In this document: piece after piece, positions 1 through 10,531 of the stretch
How positions within the stretch are numbered: position 1 is the stretch's first letter
Layout of the letters: every line of letters begins with the position of its first letter
Assembly: GCF_030272615.1 (NCBI RefSeq)
Contig: NC_081409.1
Coordinates: 879,815,220-879,879,219 of the forward strand
Source: Cryptomeria japonica
Taxonomy: Eukaryota; Streptophyta; Pinopsida; Cupressales; Cupressaceae
Direction: 5' to 3'
Length of the DNA stretch: 64,000 nucleotides
Position numbers and translations under genes: made by a program
The notes under the pieces: model-generated
Database searches by the model: none
What the model saw: the letters and a program-made list of their open reading frames with translations, nothing else
What the model was told of the DNA's origin: nothing

Positions 1-1740
1 AAATAAGCAGATTCTACCCTAGAAGGATCAACTGGTTTGATAGGAGGAAGTTTTATAACATTTCTTCGCAACAACTGAGACATAATACTATGTAAAGATT
101 CATTTAAAGGAGTAAATTGTCTTTCTCTTTTAAAAATTTAGATGTAGGAGGCACACCTATTGTAGCATTCACATTGTTGTTGTTGATTCTATCATTAAAC
201 TTTATGAAGATTTTTGTTTGTTTGAACTTTGAAAACAGTTGTTGAACACTCTCCCCCTTATCACTCAGAGCCATAGGAGTGGATTGCTCCATTTGACTCA
301 CAGTTAGTTGATAATTGTGGAGTGTTGTGCACAACTTTGGAAAGGAAGTAAACCTAGACAAAATAAGCTTTTCCCTAATATCTTTTTTCAATTAGAATTG
401 AAAATTCTTTGAATATCATTATCAAGTATAGGAAAATAAATTTGAGCACACAAATGCTTATATCTACCAATTAAATCAATCACTCTTTCCTTTACACCTT
501 GTTTACAATGCATTAAATCAGTCAAAGTGATTTTAGGACCAATGTTATTTTAAAATTGTTGGATGAAATAATTTGCTAGTTGTTGAAAAGAAGTGATATA
601 ATAAGAAGGCAAAGAGAAATACCATTGTAAAGCCTTATCTCTTAGTGTTCTTGTAAACAATTTTGCAAGCAATCTTTGATCATAAGCAAAATCAGTACAC
701 AAGGTTTGGAATGTTTTGACATGCATAAGAGGATCACCTTTTCCATTATAAAGTTCTAATTGAGGGACATCAACTTGCTTAGGTGGCACAAATTTAACAA
801 TATCAAGAGAAAGTGGGCTCACAACATCAAAGGTGGGCACACTAAACTTGGATTGACTCATGGAAGCAATTTGTTGTTGTAAGGAAGACATGATTTGAGC
901 AAGATTGTTAATTGTCGCTTCGGTGGAAGAGTTGATGTTAGATATAGTTGATTGAGAAGGTGTTGTGATGTTATTGAAAGAAAGCATGGATTGAGAATAA
1001 GGTGGTGAAACATTATAATAAGTAGGCATAGGAGATGATTGGGTAGGAAATGGGACACTTAAAGGAGGAACAAAGTTATTGAAGGAATTGCCCCCTTGTG
1101 TCACATTGATTGGTTGAGGGATGATAGGAATTCTTATTGAAGACATAGGTAAATATGGAGGATTGAATGAAGAAGAGGGATCTACCCCATGACTAATTGT
1201 TGTAGGAATGACATTTTCAATTTAAGTATCCATGATGTTGGAGGTGAAAGTAGGAACACTAATCATAGGAGTAGTCAAAGGAATAGAAGGATTGACTTGT
1301 GTTGAAGGTTGTGACTAACCTAGGGTTTCGACATAACTTTTGATAGGCATGACATTAGAATCAACAATATGTGCAATGCCATGCAATATATCAATCCCAT
1401 TCTTATCACTTTGAATCATTTGTTTAAGACCTTCACTTAATGGAAGAGCTTCACTATTAGGATACTCTTGAGACACCCATTGTTGAAAGTTATCAAATTG
1501 GTTGTCCAATTTTGAAATTTTATCTATAGAGAGTCTAGTCAAAGCTTCTTCTTCACCATGGGATTCATCATTGGGATACATAGACACATGATTAGGAAGA
1601 GAAGAATTAGCATGATCCTCATTAAAGAAGTCACCCAAATTAGGTTCCATCTCTTCGGTAATTAAACCTTGGGAGGCCTTAATTCTAATGCTTTGTCTAA
1701 TGGGGATGGTATAGGTAGGACTAATAGTGGTAAAACTCAT
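1..1740 (-). pseudogene. Gag-like polyprotein of element E, broken, partial
   Basis: Reads leftwards from an ATG at 1738-1740. The N-terminus (MSFTTISPTYTIPIRQSIRI) is nearly identical to the polyprotein start of element D, which fixes the start. A stop lies at about 1315, where D has a tyrosine codon; the same frame resumes at 550-1146 with the retrotransposon gag core (LELYNGKGDPLMHVKTFQTL, then DKALQWYFSLP). A frameshift lies between about 550 and 391, and 104-391 continues with a stretch (TLHNYQLTVSQMEQS) that matches D. The family role is capsid/nucleocapsid of the cytoplasmic virus-like particle. The gene is non-functional as it stands, and the C-terminal part is outside the window. Confidence 0.8.
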
Positions 1741-2793
1741 GCACTAGAGGGAAAATTTAAATTTTGAATTTAGACTTATAGGAATGAAGCTTACAAAATT
1801 GAGTAATGTAAAACTTAAGAAAATAATGATTAAACAATTTGAACTTTGTTGGAGAGAGAAAAAAAAGACACGCTTTCCACAAAAATAATTTTGGAGTAAA
1901 TAAAAAGAAATTGGAATTTTAAAATTAGGGCCAAGGGGATACCACTTAATTTTAAAATTAACAGAATTTTTAATATTAGGGCAGATTAAAATTAACCTTT
2001 TAATTTTAAAAATTGCCTTGAACTTTGAAATGTTGAATTTTGGAGGTATTTTTGATTCTAGAGGGATCAAAAATCAATAAAATTAGCCAATCTTATGGAT
2101 TTAGGATATTAAATATAGTCATAACAATTTCCCAAAATTTCAAGAAAAAAGCCGAGGACCATGGCTAGAATGCACATGCTCCGACCAACTTTTTTTGAAA
2201 TTTTTAGGGATGAATTTTATGATGATTTCAAAGCTAACCCCCCAAAATTGGTGAATTTGACGATTTCTAAATAGGAGAAATGAAGGTTTAAATGTGAAAA
2301 TAGGACCCTATTAGGGTTTTGAAGAAAAAGAGGAATTGAATTGCAAATTTGAAAAAAAGGTCAAACCTAATGGATAGGGACACCTTAGAAAATGTTTAGA
2401 AATATGAATTTGAATGAAATTGATTGAAATTTGCACAAAATCCAATTAAACTTGAAAATTATAGGAATGAAGACAAGTCTTAAAAAGTCACAAATCTGAA
2501 AATTAAATGGAAATCCAATTTTTGGACAAGTTCAAGATGATTTTTGAAAATTAGGATTTTAACCATTAACCACTTAATTTTTTAAATTTGATTTGCAAAT
2601 TGAACAAGATGATGGAGAAATTGAATTTGACAATTTTTAGATCTAAGATGACAACAAGCAATTTTTACAAATCACAAGTTCAATTCCAATTTTAAAAACT
2701 AGGCCTTTTAATGGTTTAACCACTAAGTTTGCAGAAAATTTAAACTTGCAAATTAAAATTATGCAATTTTGTTCAAAGGAATGCATGCAAGAT
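1741..2793 (-). other. 5' leader of element E
   Basis: AT-rich untranslated leader between PBS and gag, without a convincing reading frame. It contains one copy (about 2153-2190) of a GC-rich motif that recurs in E's LTR and in the leader and LTRs of element D. Confidence 0.6.
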
Positions 2794-2806
2794 GTCGGGT
2801 TCACCA
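2794..2806 (-). promoter_or_regulatory. Primer-binding site, tRNA-Trp type (element E)
   Basis: On the minus strand TGGTGAACCCGAC follows the LTR end by a few bases. It is complementary to the 3' end of plant tRNA-Trp, with 13 matched bases before the first mismatch. It is shorter than the sites of D, C and A, in line with decay. Confidence 0.75.
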
Positions 2807-2809
2807 AAA

Positions 2810-4043
2810 TGTAATGGTGGAAAAGATGATGTGAAAGAGAGATCAAGAGGAAAGCCACCCTTTCCCTCCAAAGAGAGATGAGAGTTTCACTACGGATTTC
2901 CCTTCAAACACTTTTCACCCATTACATTGGAAGAGGGGAGGAATAATTAAATAGATTCAACCTTCAAGGAAGAAGATTGAATTCTAAATGAAATATGAAT
3001 GATAAGTTAATCCCCTATTCTTCTTGGAATGGAAGACAATTGATTGAATTGTGTATTAAAACTAAGTGCAAAAGTGACAAAGAAGTGATTATAACTCAAG
3101 ATCGGGGTATGGGATGAAGTTGTGCACTTGGATTTATAAATAATATGTCAAGACGAAGCCACCTTGAAAATTTGAGAAAAAGTTGCCCAAACCGTGGCGG
3201 GAATGTACACGGTCCTCTGAAAAATCCACGAAATGAAAAGGATTTTTCTGCCTCTACCAATGGAGTCCAAATCTGAAAGTATAGTTGTGCACCTGCAACC
3301 TACACATAGAAAAGATAGGAAAAGGGGTTGGGATTGGGGGTTTGCCTTCAAGTCAAACCCTAGTTTTGGAATTAACCAAATGATGAAAGAAAGTACTTGC
3401 AAGTAAATATAAATGAAAGACTGAAATGTAAATCGCCTCAAGGCAGGTTGTGATAGAGATGTTGATATAATTGTTTGAATGAAGTTGAATATTGAAATGG
3501 ATCTCCTCCTCAATGTTTGAATCCTCGACTTGAATGTAACACCTATCCTTGAAGGGAGACTTGAGATGCTCAATGCTTGAAAGGGATGCTTGAATGCTTG
3601 AATACTCTTGAATGCTTGATTGCTTGAATGTGTGATCTCATGAACTTATGGATGCTTCTTGTTATTCAAACTTATGAAAATGAGAGGGTAAATGCAACAT
3701 TTATCCTCATCAATTAGGGTTAATGAAACTGGTTTTCGTCACGGGTCGACATCGGGGAAGTTTTCCCGCTCAAAGTGCAGCCCCCAATGGAATAGTAGCA
3801 AAAAAGGGTAGGGGGACAGGGGCACCATACCCCTATCCAAGGAGGGACAGGGGTGTCGCGCCCCTGTCTTGCCCTTTTTTGTAGGACAAAATGCAGACAG
3901 TGTGATGTAGAGGCCATGGAAGAAGCTAATTTCGATGGTTGAGAAGTCTCCCATCTCCAATCAGGCTAGGGGATTTGATCTCGCATGCATGAGGACTCTA
4001 ATGTGGTAAAAAATTATGAGGGTCATGATTTTATGATACTACA
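2810..4043 (-). repeat. 5' LTR of element E
   Basis: 1,234 bp from TGTAG (at 4043 on the minus strand) to ACA at 2810. It shares blocks with the LTR of D, for example around 3165-3290 against 36820-36960, but is clearly a different subfamily. Two GC-rich hairpins lie at 3814-3838 and 3846-3868, in the region where D has its 31-bp hairpin units. Confidence 0.75.
3814..3868. repeat. Two adjacent GC-rich hairpins in the LTR of E
   Basis: The first pairs GGACAGGGG (3814-3822) with CCCCTATCC (3830-3838), 8 of 9 bases. The second pairs GACAGGGG (3846-3853) with CCCCTGTC (3861-3868) perfectly across a 7-nt loop. Confidence 0.7.
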
Positions 4044-4200
4044 AGTACCAATAACATTCTTATATTTAGGTCTAGGCACAACCTCCCATGTATTATTATT
4101 TTCAATCTGATCTAATTCTGCTTCCATAGGTCTCATCTAGTTTTCATCTTTACAAGCCTCAACAACATATTTAGGTTCAATTTTAGGAATTAAACATACC
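4044..4200 (-). pseudogene. Start of Copia reverse transcriptase (element F), truncated
   Basis: The reverse complement reads EPKYVVEACKDEN, then MRPMEAELDQIENNNTWEVV, then PRPKYKNVIG. This is the hallmark N-terminus of plant Copia reverse transcriptases. It contains an in-frame stop and ends abruptly at the LTR of element E, before any catalytic motif. Upstream (about 4210-4420) the frame is badly broken, as expected for the variable integrase to reverse transcriptase linker. Confidence 0.8.
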
Positions 4201-4439
4201 TCTTCAACAACTAGCCTTCTTCTAGTCATCACACCTTTATTTTTTATCTCCAATAATCTGCTTTTCTGAATGATTCAATCTTACATACCTCAGAGTCTTC
4301 TGATTGTTCTGATTTTCAGGTTCCTGCACCTCTCAACTAGCAACATAAGCATCTGGATTAATTATCTCTATCAAATCAATTTTCTTCAACTCTTCAGTTT
4401 GAATAGGCATTATAACAACATGTATTGACCATCATCATA

Positions 4440-5160
4440 TCCACATGCTCTGATCTCTTTTTCAAGGTTCTCATCAATCTTCACATTTGCACTTTCTACT
4501 ATCTTCCTCAGTCTCTTATTGTAGCACCAGTAGGCTTTGCTCTTTATTGAGTATCCCAAGAAAATTCCTTCATCACTTCTTTCATTAAACTTTTCTATAT
4601 CCTTATCCCTCTCAATATAACACTTTCTACCAAATATTTTAAAATATCTTACAGTAGGAGCATGACCAAACCATAGCTCATAAGGAGTCTTACCCGTATC
4701 ACCTTTTATATGAACTCAGTTGAATGTATAAACAATAATGCCAATAGATTCTCTCCAATAGATCTTCAAAACATTCCCTTCAATCAATAGGGTCCTTGCG
4801 GCATCCAAGATAGTTATGGTCTTCCTTTCAACAAATCCATTCTTCTATGGGGTTCTATGAGCAGATAATTGTTTTCTAATCCCATGCTTCTCATAGAATG
4901 AATCAAAATCGCTGAAATAAAATTCTCCTCCTTTATCAGATCTGGGACATTTCATCTTCAATCCCGACTCAATCTCAACCACTGCTTTGAATATCTTGAA
5001 TTTGTCCAATGCTTCAAATTTCTCCATCAAAAAGGAAACCCACATCATCCTGGAATAATCGACAATTAGCAACATAAAACATTTGTCTCCTTGCACACTT
5101 CTAATATTTGTAGGTTTACATAGGTTAGTATGGACAAGATCTAGCAATCCATCAGATGTG
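4440..5160 (-). pseudogene. Copia integrase core and C-terminal region (element F)
   Basis: The frame starting near 5147 carries the integrase core: DLVHTNLCKP with the first catalytic Asp, VDYSRMMWVSF, and RSDKGGEF with the second Asp. The frame then breaks, and downstream sequence (about 4800-4860) encodes KNGFVERK, which carries the catalytic Glu region. The C-terminal part includes a GIFLGYSIKSKAYWCYNKR-like segment at about 4510-4590. In the family this enzyme inserts the cDNA into chromosomes. Stops show it is inactive. Confidence 0.8.
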
Positions 5161-5165
5161 TACTA

Positions 5166-5836
5166 CTAGCTCTTGAAAGAAATTCTTGTTTTCTTACCCA
5201 ATTGACATTCCTTACATACCGGATTAGCAAGATTAATAATCTTAGGAAGATCTCTAACAATTTTTATAGAGATGATCTTAATCATTGAATTAAAATTAAC
5301 ATGACACATTCTCCTATGCAATAACCAAGTTTCATCAATATGAGCAATCAAGCAACTTTTCTCACTAGCATTCAAATGAAAGGTATTACCTTCAGTCTTA
5401 GTTCTAGATGCAATCTCTATATCAGAGGCATTTAGGATCTTGCATTTACCATTATTAAATTGTAAATCATAACCTTTGTCAGCCATCTATCCAATAATTA
5501 AAATATTATGCTTCAAACCTTCAACATATAAGACATCATCAGTGTTATGTTTACCATAAAAGAAAATAGAACCTTTACTGGATAGATCACATAGGCTTTG
5601 TCATCTCCAAATCTCACTATTCCACCATCATACCTTTTCATACTCACAAATTTTCTTTTATCACTAGTCATATGATGTGAACAACCATTGTCAATTACCC
5701 ATTCATCTTTCTCTTCAACTTTAGCAGCTAAAGCTTTCTCCTCAATAGTGCAGCTTGTGGAATCAATAGGCACTGGTCCATCTTCTTTGATAGAAATAAA
5801 CATAACTTCATCTCCTTCTGATTTTTCATTTGTCAT
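5166..5836 (-). pseudogene. Copia protease and GAG-pre-integrase domain (element F)
   Basis: Two broken frames. At 5513-5836 the aspartic protease motif reads WVIDNGCSHHMTS, the Copia form of the D-S/T-G active site with Asn in the middle position, followed by RYDGGIVRFGDDKAY. At 5166-5486 the pre-integrase zinc-binding domain reads LLHRRMCHVNFNSM and then VCKECQLGKKTRISFKS, a His-His-Cys-Cys pattern. Order and spacing match plant Copia polyproteins. A stop at about 5487 and a frame disruption near 5520 separate the two. Confidence 0.85.
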
Positions 5837-5888
5837 TTGTTACACCTTCATCAACAACATAATAGCAATTCTTCTAATGCTTATACTT

Positions 5889-6790
5889 CTAGTTAGACTT
5901 GTAGGGCTTGTCATACTTCTCATGCCTATCATACCTATCATTCTTGTCATGCTTATCAAATTTATTATGTCTATCATATTTAGCCATTGTCTCCGGGCAC
6001 CTAGAAGAAAAATGTCCTATCTTATTACAAGAGAAACATTTCGGAGGAAATTTTCCATCATACTCAACATCTCCCTTAGGAAATATCTGGGCAATCAATA
6101 CTTCAAGCTCTTCCAATTCTGTTTCTTTATCTTCCATTTCTCTACTCTCTCTTTCATATCTGGATATTTTGCATTAATCAGGATCATACTTCTTCTTTCT
6201 GGATACAAATGCTTTAAATGTTGTCTTAGACTTTCCATGTGATTCACCAAACTTGCTTAGTTCAAATGCAGGAATCTTTCCAGCCAGCATATCTCTTGTC
6301 ACAACAGTGACATTCTGGATCTCATCAATAGCAGCTACCTTATGTTTATAAGCACCTGAGGCAAAGATCTCAGCACCTTAGCAACAATTTCATCTTCTTC
6401 AAGGGTTCCACCAGCACATCTGATACCTATGACAAGATCATTCACCTTAGCCATGAAAGTGTATATGTTCTCATCTTCTCCCATATTCAACATTTCATAT
6501 TTCCCTTTGAAACTTTGCAACTTAGCAACTTTGACTTATTTATCTCCTTCATACAGGGTTTCAAGCTTCACTCGGATCTCATGTGCAGTATGAAGTCCCA
6601 TTACATTTGTCATCTCTGAATCAGTTAAGGCACTCAACAATGCTTCCCTCTCTCTAATTTTATTTTCAACTTCCTTGATCTCATCAGTAGTAACCAGTCC
6701 ATTCTGAGGAATAGAATAGGCATTTTTTATAGTCTTCTAGTAATCTTCTCCAAGACATCTCAAGTGCACCTCCATATGGTTTTTCCATAT
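5889..6790 (-). pseudogene. Copia gag with CCHC knuckle (element F)
   Basis: Minus-strand gag. The N-terminal core reads MEVHLRCLGEDY, EVENKIREREALLSALTDSE, HEIRVKLETLYEGDK and LQSFKGKYEMLNMGEDENIY, a UBN2-type Copia gag. Several in-frame stops follow. The nucleocapsid knuckle CFSCNKIGHFSSRC (about 5998-6039) fits C-x2-C-x4-H-x4-C. It is followed by an Asp/Lys/Tyr/His-rich tail. The N-terminal end is cut by the LTR of element A at 6802. Confidence 0.85.
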
Positions 6791-6801
6791 ATCATAGTTA
6801 C

Positions 6802-8228
6802 TTTAGTCACATAAATCTGTCCATTTAATTAAATGAATATTTACTATTTATTTGATTATTAAATCCATCAGCCAATAGTTAATTAAATTAAGATTTAATT
6901 AATTCATCCCTAAAACTCTTCTGCTATTAACTAGATAAATTATCCAATTTATTTAATTAATTCATTAAACTATATCCTCTAAACCAATTAAATAAATAAT
7001 CATATTTATTTAATTCAACCCCTTTCTTCTTTTAGATAAATAAATTAAACATTTATTTAAATCCCTAAACTAACCCCCACTTGCATTCTCCTACAAATGC
7101 AAGTTGCAACCCCAATTGAAATAAATTAATTTTATTTTAAATTAAATCCCTTTTTTCCCTCACCCACCAAACCCACTTGCAATCCTAAATCCCCTTCTAG
7201 ATTCTTCTAACCATCTTCTAAATTCTTCTAACCACCCCTAATTAGCCTAAACCCATCCCCTAATTATTGTCACATTCCTAAGCAACTTGGGGTCACTTCT
7301 CAAAGCCTCAAAGTCTTTGAAAAGCATTAAAGGCTTTGTGTCTCCAATAAGTTAACCCCTAAAGTCTTCCAAACCTTTACACAACCACTTATGACTCTTA
7401 CATAACCATTAATGGTTAACTCAACCTTCTTACATGGATGGAGAGTTTTGTCTAACTCAACCTTCATCTTTACCCTTGGTTATCCCTTTAACCTTTGCAC
7501 AAGAGTTTACCCCTTGGATAAAAGCTTTATCCAATGGATGACTCTAACTCAACCCAAACCTTACCTCCTAAGGTAACCCTCATGTCATCTTAGGTATTTA
7601 ATGCCTCTTCCATCTCCTCTCAAGCCATCTCATGTTGACACTTGTCATCCTGGGATTGGGTTGAAAGCTCTCACATGGATCACAAATCCATCAATCCTGA
7701 CCCTTGCTTAGATTACTCAATCTCAGTCATCCATTGCTCCATTTTTTCTATAAATGGAGCTAATTCCTTCATAATCTAAAATCCTGAAAAACCTTGTGAG
7801 CATCTAAGTTATAGTGAATTTTAGAGAGCATTCTAGCATTATTCATATTGTCTTTTGGCTATAATTAATATTAGTTAATTACATAAATATCTCATATTTA
7901 GTTTGTTTTACTCTTGCATTAGCATAGTTAAAAACATTTTCAATCTTGAATCTCCATAAGACATCCAGAATAGTGCAAAAAGCTACTAAGAGGTACACTC
8001 ATTTGGAACTTGGAGAGGAGAGAAAAAAGGGAGGTGTAGCTATAAACATGGTGGAGGGCATTTGGAAATGTCTTATTGCATTTGTTAGTTTTGTTAAGAT
8101 TTCTATTTTGTGTTTGGTGTCTCTCTTGATATGCTTGCTTAGGATAGTCTTGAATTTATGATTTCTAACACTAACACTTGGATTGTTTGTGTTTGTCTTC
8201 CTAGCACATCCTTTTTTGCAGAGTATCA
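6802..8228 (+). repeat. 5' LTR of element A
   Basis: 1,427 bp, beginning TTTAGTCACATAA (the consensus TG start mutated to TT) and ending GAGTATCA two bases before the PBS. The first 184 bp match the 3' LTR at 63817-64000 with only a few differences. The first about 300 bp are very AT-rich with many TTAATTAA/ATTTATTT segments. A TATA-like box lies at 7749-7755. Confidence 0.85.
7749..7755 (+). promoter_or_regulatory. TATA-like box in 5' LTR of A
   Basis: TATAAAT in the same context (ccattttt-c-TATAAAT-gagc-like) as the boxes at 9673 and 48047 of element C, so it marks the probable U3/R promoter of this family. Confidence 0.55.
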
Positions 8229-8230
8229 TA

Positions 8231-8269
8231 TGGTGAACCCGACGTGAATCGAACACGCAACCTTCTGAT
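8231..8269 (+). promoter_or_regulatory. Extended 39-nt primer-binding site, tRNA-Trp (element A)
   Basis: Starts TGGTGAACCCGACGTGAAT two bases after the LTR end. Complementarity to plant cytosolic tRNA-Trp(CCA), as I remember that tRNA, continues through 8269, covering tRNA bases 76 to 38. This is about twice the usual 18-nt site. The family member C has only 19 matching bases. Confidence 0.85.
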
Positions 8270-8312
8270 TAATTTTTGATAAACTACTATCTTTTCTTGT
8301 TTTAATTGACAC

Positions 8313-8640
8313 ACAGGTCGCGCTTTAGCACCATTGATGATGCTCTAGCGCCTTGAAAAATTGGTGATTTAGCGCTATTGTTCACTAGAATAGCGCTATT
8401 GTATTCCCAATGGCACTATCATCCTTCTTAGAGTGCTACTGAACATTAAATAGCGCTATTGTGTCTAGTTTTAGCGCTTTTGCACTCTCTGTTTGACATA
8501 ATTTATTCTGTTTGATAGAATCTTTTAGTGCTTTTGTATTTCTTGTAGCGCAGTTATATTTATTTTAGTGCTTATGTCATTAATATAGCGCTTTCATGTT
8601 AAATAGCGCTTTTGTTTGCACACAAAGTAGCGCTATTATA
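8313..8640 (+). repeat. Degenerate ~20-bp repeat array, core TAGCGCTATTG (leader of A)
   Basis: At least seven exact AGCGCT sites plus variants (TAGCGCC, TAGTGCT, TAGCGCA) lie in about 330 bp, commonly followed by ATTG or TTTG. Cores are spaced about 20 bp or multiples of that. The array starts at CACAG|GTCGCGC (8312-8322), which resembles a splice donor. The same array occurs in the leader of C and, in the opposite orientation, near the 3' ends of both elements. Confidence 0.8.
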
Positions 8641-8741
8641 ACAGAGAGTTGTAAAAAAAAATTTTGTAACCGAAAAATCAAAAAGCATTTAGGCTTGTAG
8701 AAGCCCACCAAAACTTCATTTTTCATTTTTTTTTACTAACT

Positions 8742-8746
8742 GTTTG
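8742..8746. repeat. Target-site duplication of element C, left copy
   Basis: GTTTG immediately before the LTR of C. The right copy is GTTTT at 48527-48531 (4 of 5 match). The leader of A continues in register on the far side. Confidence 0.7.
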
Positions 8747-9672
8747 TGTAGTCACATAGATCTATCCAGTTTAATTAAATAAATATTCGCTATTTATTTG
8801 ATTAAAAATCCACTAGCCATCAGTTAATTAAATTAAATATTTAATTCATTCATCTTCAAATATTCTCCTATTAATTAAATAAATTATTCAATTTATTTTA
8901 ATTAATTCATTCAACCAAAATTACAAATCAATTAAATGAATAAATCATATTTATTTCATTTAATCCCCTATTTCTCTTTCAAATAAATTAAATAAAACAT
9001 TTATTTAAATCATAAATCCCCCCACTTGCATTTTCCTACAAATACAACTTGCACCCATTTATTGAAATAAATGAATTTTTATTTTAATAAAATCCTATTT
9101 TCCCTCACCCACCAAATCCACTTGCAATCCTAACCCCCTTCTAGATTCTTCTAAACCCTTCCTAATTAGCCTAATCCATCCCCTAATTATTGTCACATTC
9201 CTAAGCAACTTGGAGTCACTTCTCAAAGACTTCAAAGTCTTTGAAAAACATTTAATACTTTGTGTGTTCAACAATTTAACCTCCAAAGTCTTCCAAAACC
9301 ACTAATGGCTCTTACATGACCATTAATGGCTCTTATATAACCATTTATGGTTATTTCAACTTGCACTCATGTGTCTCCTCAAGCATTTATTGCTTTGACC
9401 ATGGTTATCCCTTTTGCCTTTGCACAAGAGTTTATCCATTGGATAAAAGCTTTATTCTTTGAATAAAGAGTTTATTCATTCAACTAACCTTGACCTTAAC
9501 TCCCAAGGTCATGTCAAGCATTAAATGCTTATTCCCTCTCCTCTCAACCTATCTCACATTGACACTTGTCATCCTGGGATTGGGTTGAAAGCCCTCACAT
9601 GGATCTCAAATAATTCAATCCTGACCCTTGTTGAGATTGCTCAATCTCAACCATCCATTGCTCCATTTTTCC

Positions 9673-9680
9673 TATAAATA
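9673..9680 (+). promoter_or_regulatory. TATA box in 5' LTR of C
   Basis: TATAAATA in a context identical to the copy in the 3' LTR at 48047-48054. Confidence 0.6.
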
Positions 9681-10031
9681 GAGCCCATTTCTTCATAATC
9701 CAGATCTTGAAAACTTGTATGCATTTAAGCTATAGGCATTTTAAGAGAGCATTTTAGCATAATCAACTAATATCTTGTCATTTTGGTTAAAATAAATCAT
9801 TTTAGTATCAATAGCATAGTATTAGCTTTTTATTCACATTTAGAGCAAATACTTCAATCTCAAACCTCCATAAGCATCCATAGTGTAAAAAGCTGCTGAG
9901 AGCTACACCATTTTGGAACTTGGAGAGGAGAGGAACAAAGGAGAAGAAGCCAAGAGCATGTTAGGAGGCATTTGGAGATGCCTCATCATATTTACCTTCT
10001 TAGTTAGATATTTTGTCATGCTTTTGGTATC

Positions 10032-10036
10032 TCTTT
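10032..10036. repeat. Target-site duplication of element B, left copy
   Basis: TCTTT, repeated exactly at 23238-23242. The empty site in the 3' LTR of C (about 48405-48420) contains a single TCTTT, which proves the insertion point. Confidence 0.95.
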
Positions 10037-10523
10037 TGTAAAGCCCATACCCTAGTCGGACTTTTAAAACCCGTTTAACCTTGATTGACTTCCTATGTGG
10101 CATTCTTGAATGATAGATTAACCGATATGCAATGTGTAGTTTAGATAATAGAAATAACTGTGCATACTTATTATTGTGCTTTTGCTTCGATTGTCGTGTA
10201 AATGTAATTGTTCCTAACCCTTGTGATAAATCTTAAGCTAACGCCTTCATTGAATATGTATATGTATATGCATGCTTGTATGAATTCATGGGTGCAGGAG
10301 ATTGCAGGTACAACACCGCTTAGGGCAAGGTTCATCTCCTTTGGAATTTGCAAGGTTGAGTATGCTCCTTCATCTTTTGAATTCGAATTTAGTGGTCATA
10401 TAGCTCTCGTCTTGCCTTAGCCATGGTTAGGTGAGCATCGTGTGTGGATTCGTGGGGCTTTCTTTTCATTGGGATGCGTGTCGAGAGATAGGGAAGACTT
10501 CCTCGATTTGCGTGCCTTGCGCG

Positions 10524-10531
10524 AGGTAAGT
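10524..10531 (+). promoter_or_regulatory. Splice-donor-like site in LTR of B
   Basis: AG|GTAAGT, a full match to the plant 5' splice consensus, repeated in the 3' LTR (GT at 19009). Use as a donor is only a possibility. Confidence 0.35.

Larger units (their letters stand above)
1..4043 (-). mobile_element. Element E: gag-type LTR retrotransposon, left end outside window
   Basis: Minus-strand element related to element D (36478-44353). It holds a decayed gag (1-1740), a leader, a tRNA-Trp type PBS at 2794-2806 and one LTR at 2810-4043. The LTR edge at 4043 (CTACA on the plus strand, so TGTAG at the element's start) abuts the middle of a Copia reverse transcriptase reading frame, so E is inserted in element F. 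The second LTR and the rest of the body lie left of position 1, so the duplication AGTAC (4044-4048) cannot be confirmed. Confidence 0.8.
4044..6801 (-). mobile_element. Element F: degenerate Copia-type retrotransposon, oldest layer
   Basis: Minus-strand Ty1/Copia coding remnant with domain order gag, zinc knuckle, protease, integrase, start of reverse transcriptase. No LTR is visible because both ends are cut by later insertions: E abuts at 4043 and the LTR of A begins at 6802. The rest of gag should lie beyond element A, right of position 64000, and the rest of reverse transcriptase beyond E, left of position 1. Confidence 0.85.
8747..10036 (+). repeat. 5' LTR of element C, first part
   Basis: Starts TGTAGTCACATAGATC. 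It aligns with the 3' LTR 47121-48526 at roughly 97 percent by eye. It is cut at 10036 by element B and resumes at 23243. An AT-rich U3 is followed by a TATA box at 9673-9680. Confidence 0.9.

Noticed and set aside
5688-6242. 184-codon plus-strand frame over the Copia region
   Set aside because: Antisense shadow of Copia gag and protease; hydrophobic because it is the complement of charged codons.
8231-8269. Possible tRNA-Trp gene fragment
   Set aside because: Only the 3' half complement is present, in the position of a PBS directly after an LTR; no D-arm, anticodon or A box follows.
8313-8640. Evenly spaced repeats that superficially resemble a CRISPR array
   Set aside because: Plant nuclear retroelement, cores of only 11 bp with degenerate sequence, gaps of about 9 bp, no cas genes; it is a retrotransposon leader array.
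9095-9286. 63-codon minus-strand frame, also present at 47469-47660
   Set aside because: Conserved only because both copies are LTRs of the same element C; no domain, and no support in the LTR of A.
10208-10420. 70-codon frame at the start of the LTR of B, repeated at 18691-18903
   Set aside because: Repeated only because it is in both LTRs of one recent insertion; no domain or other evidence of coding.
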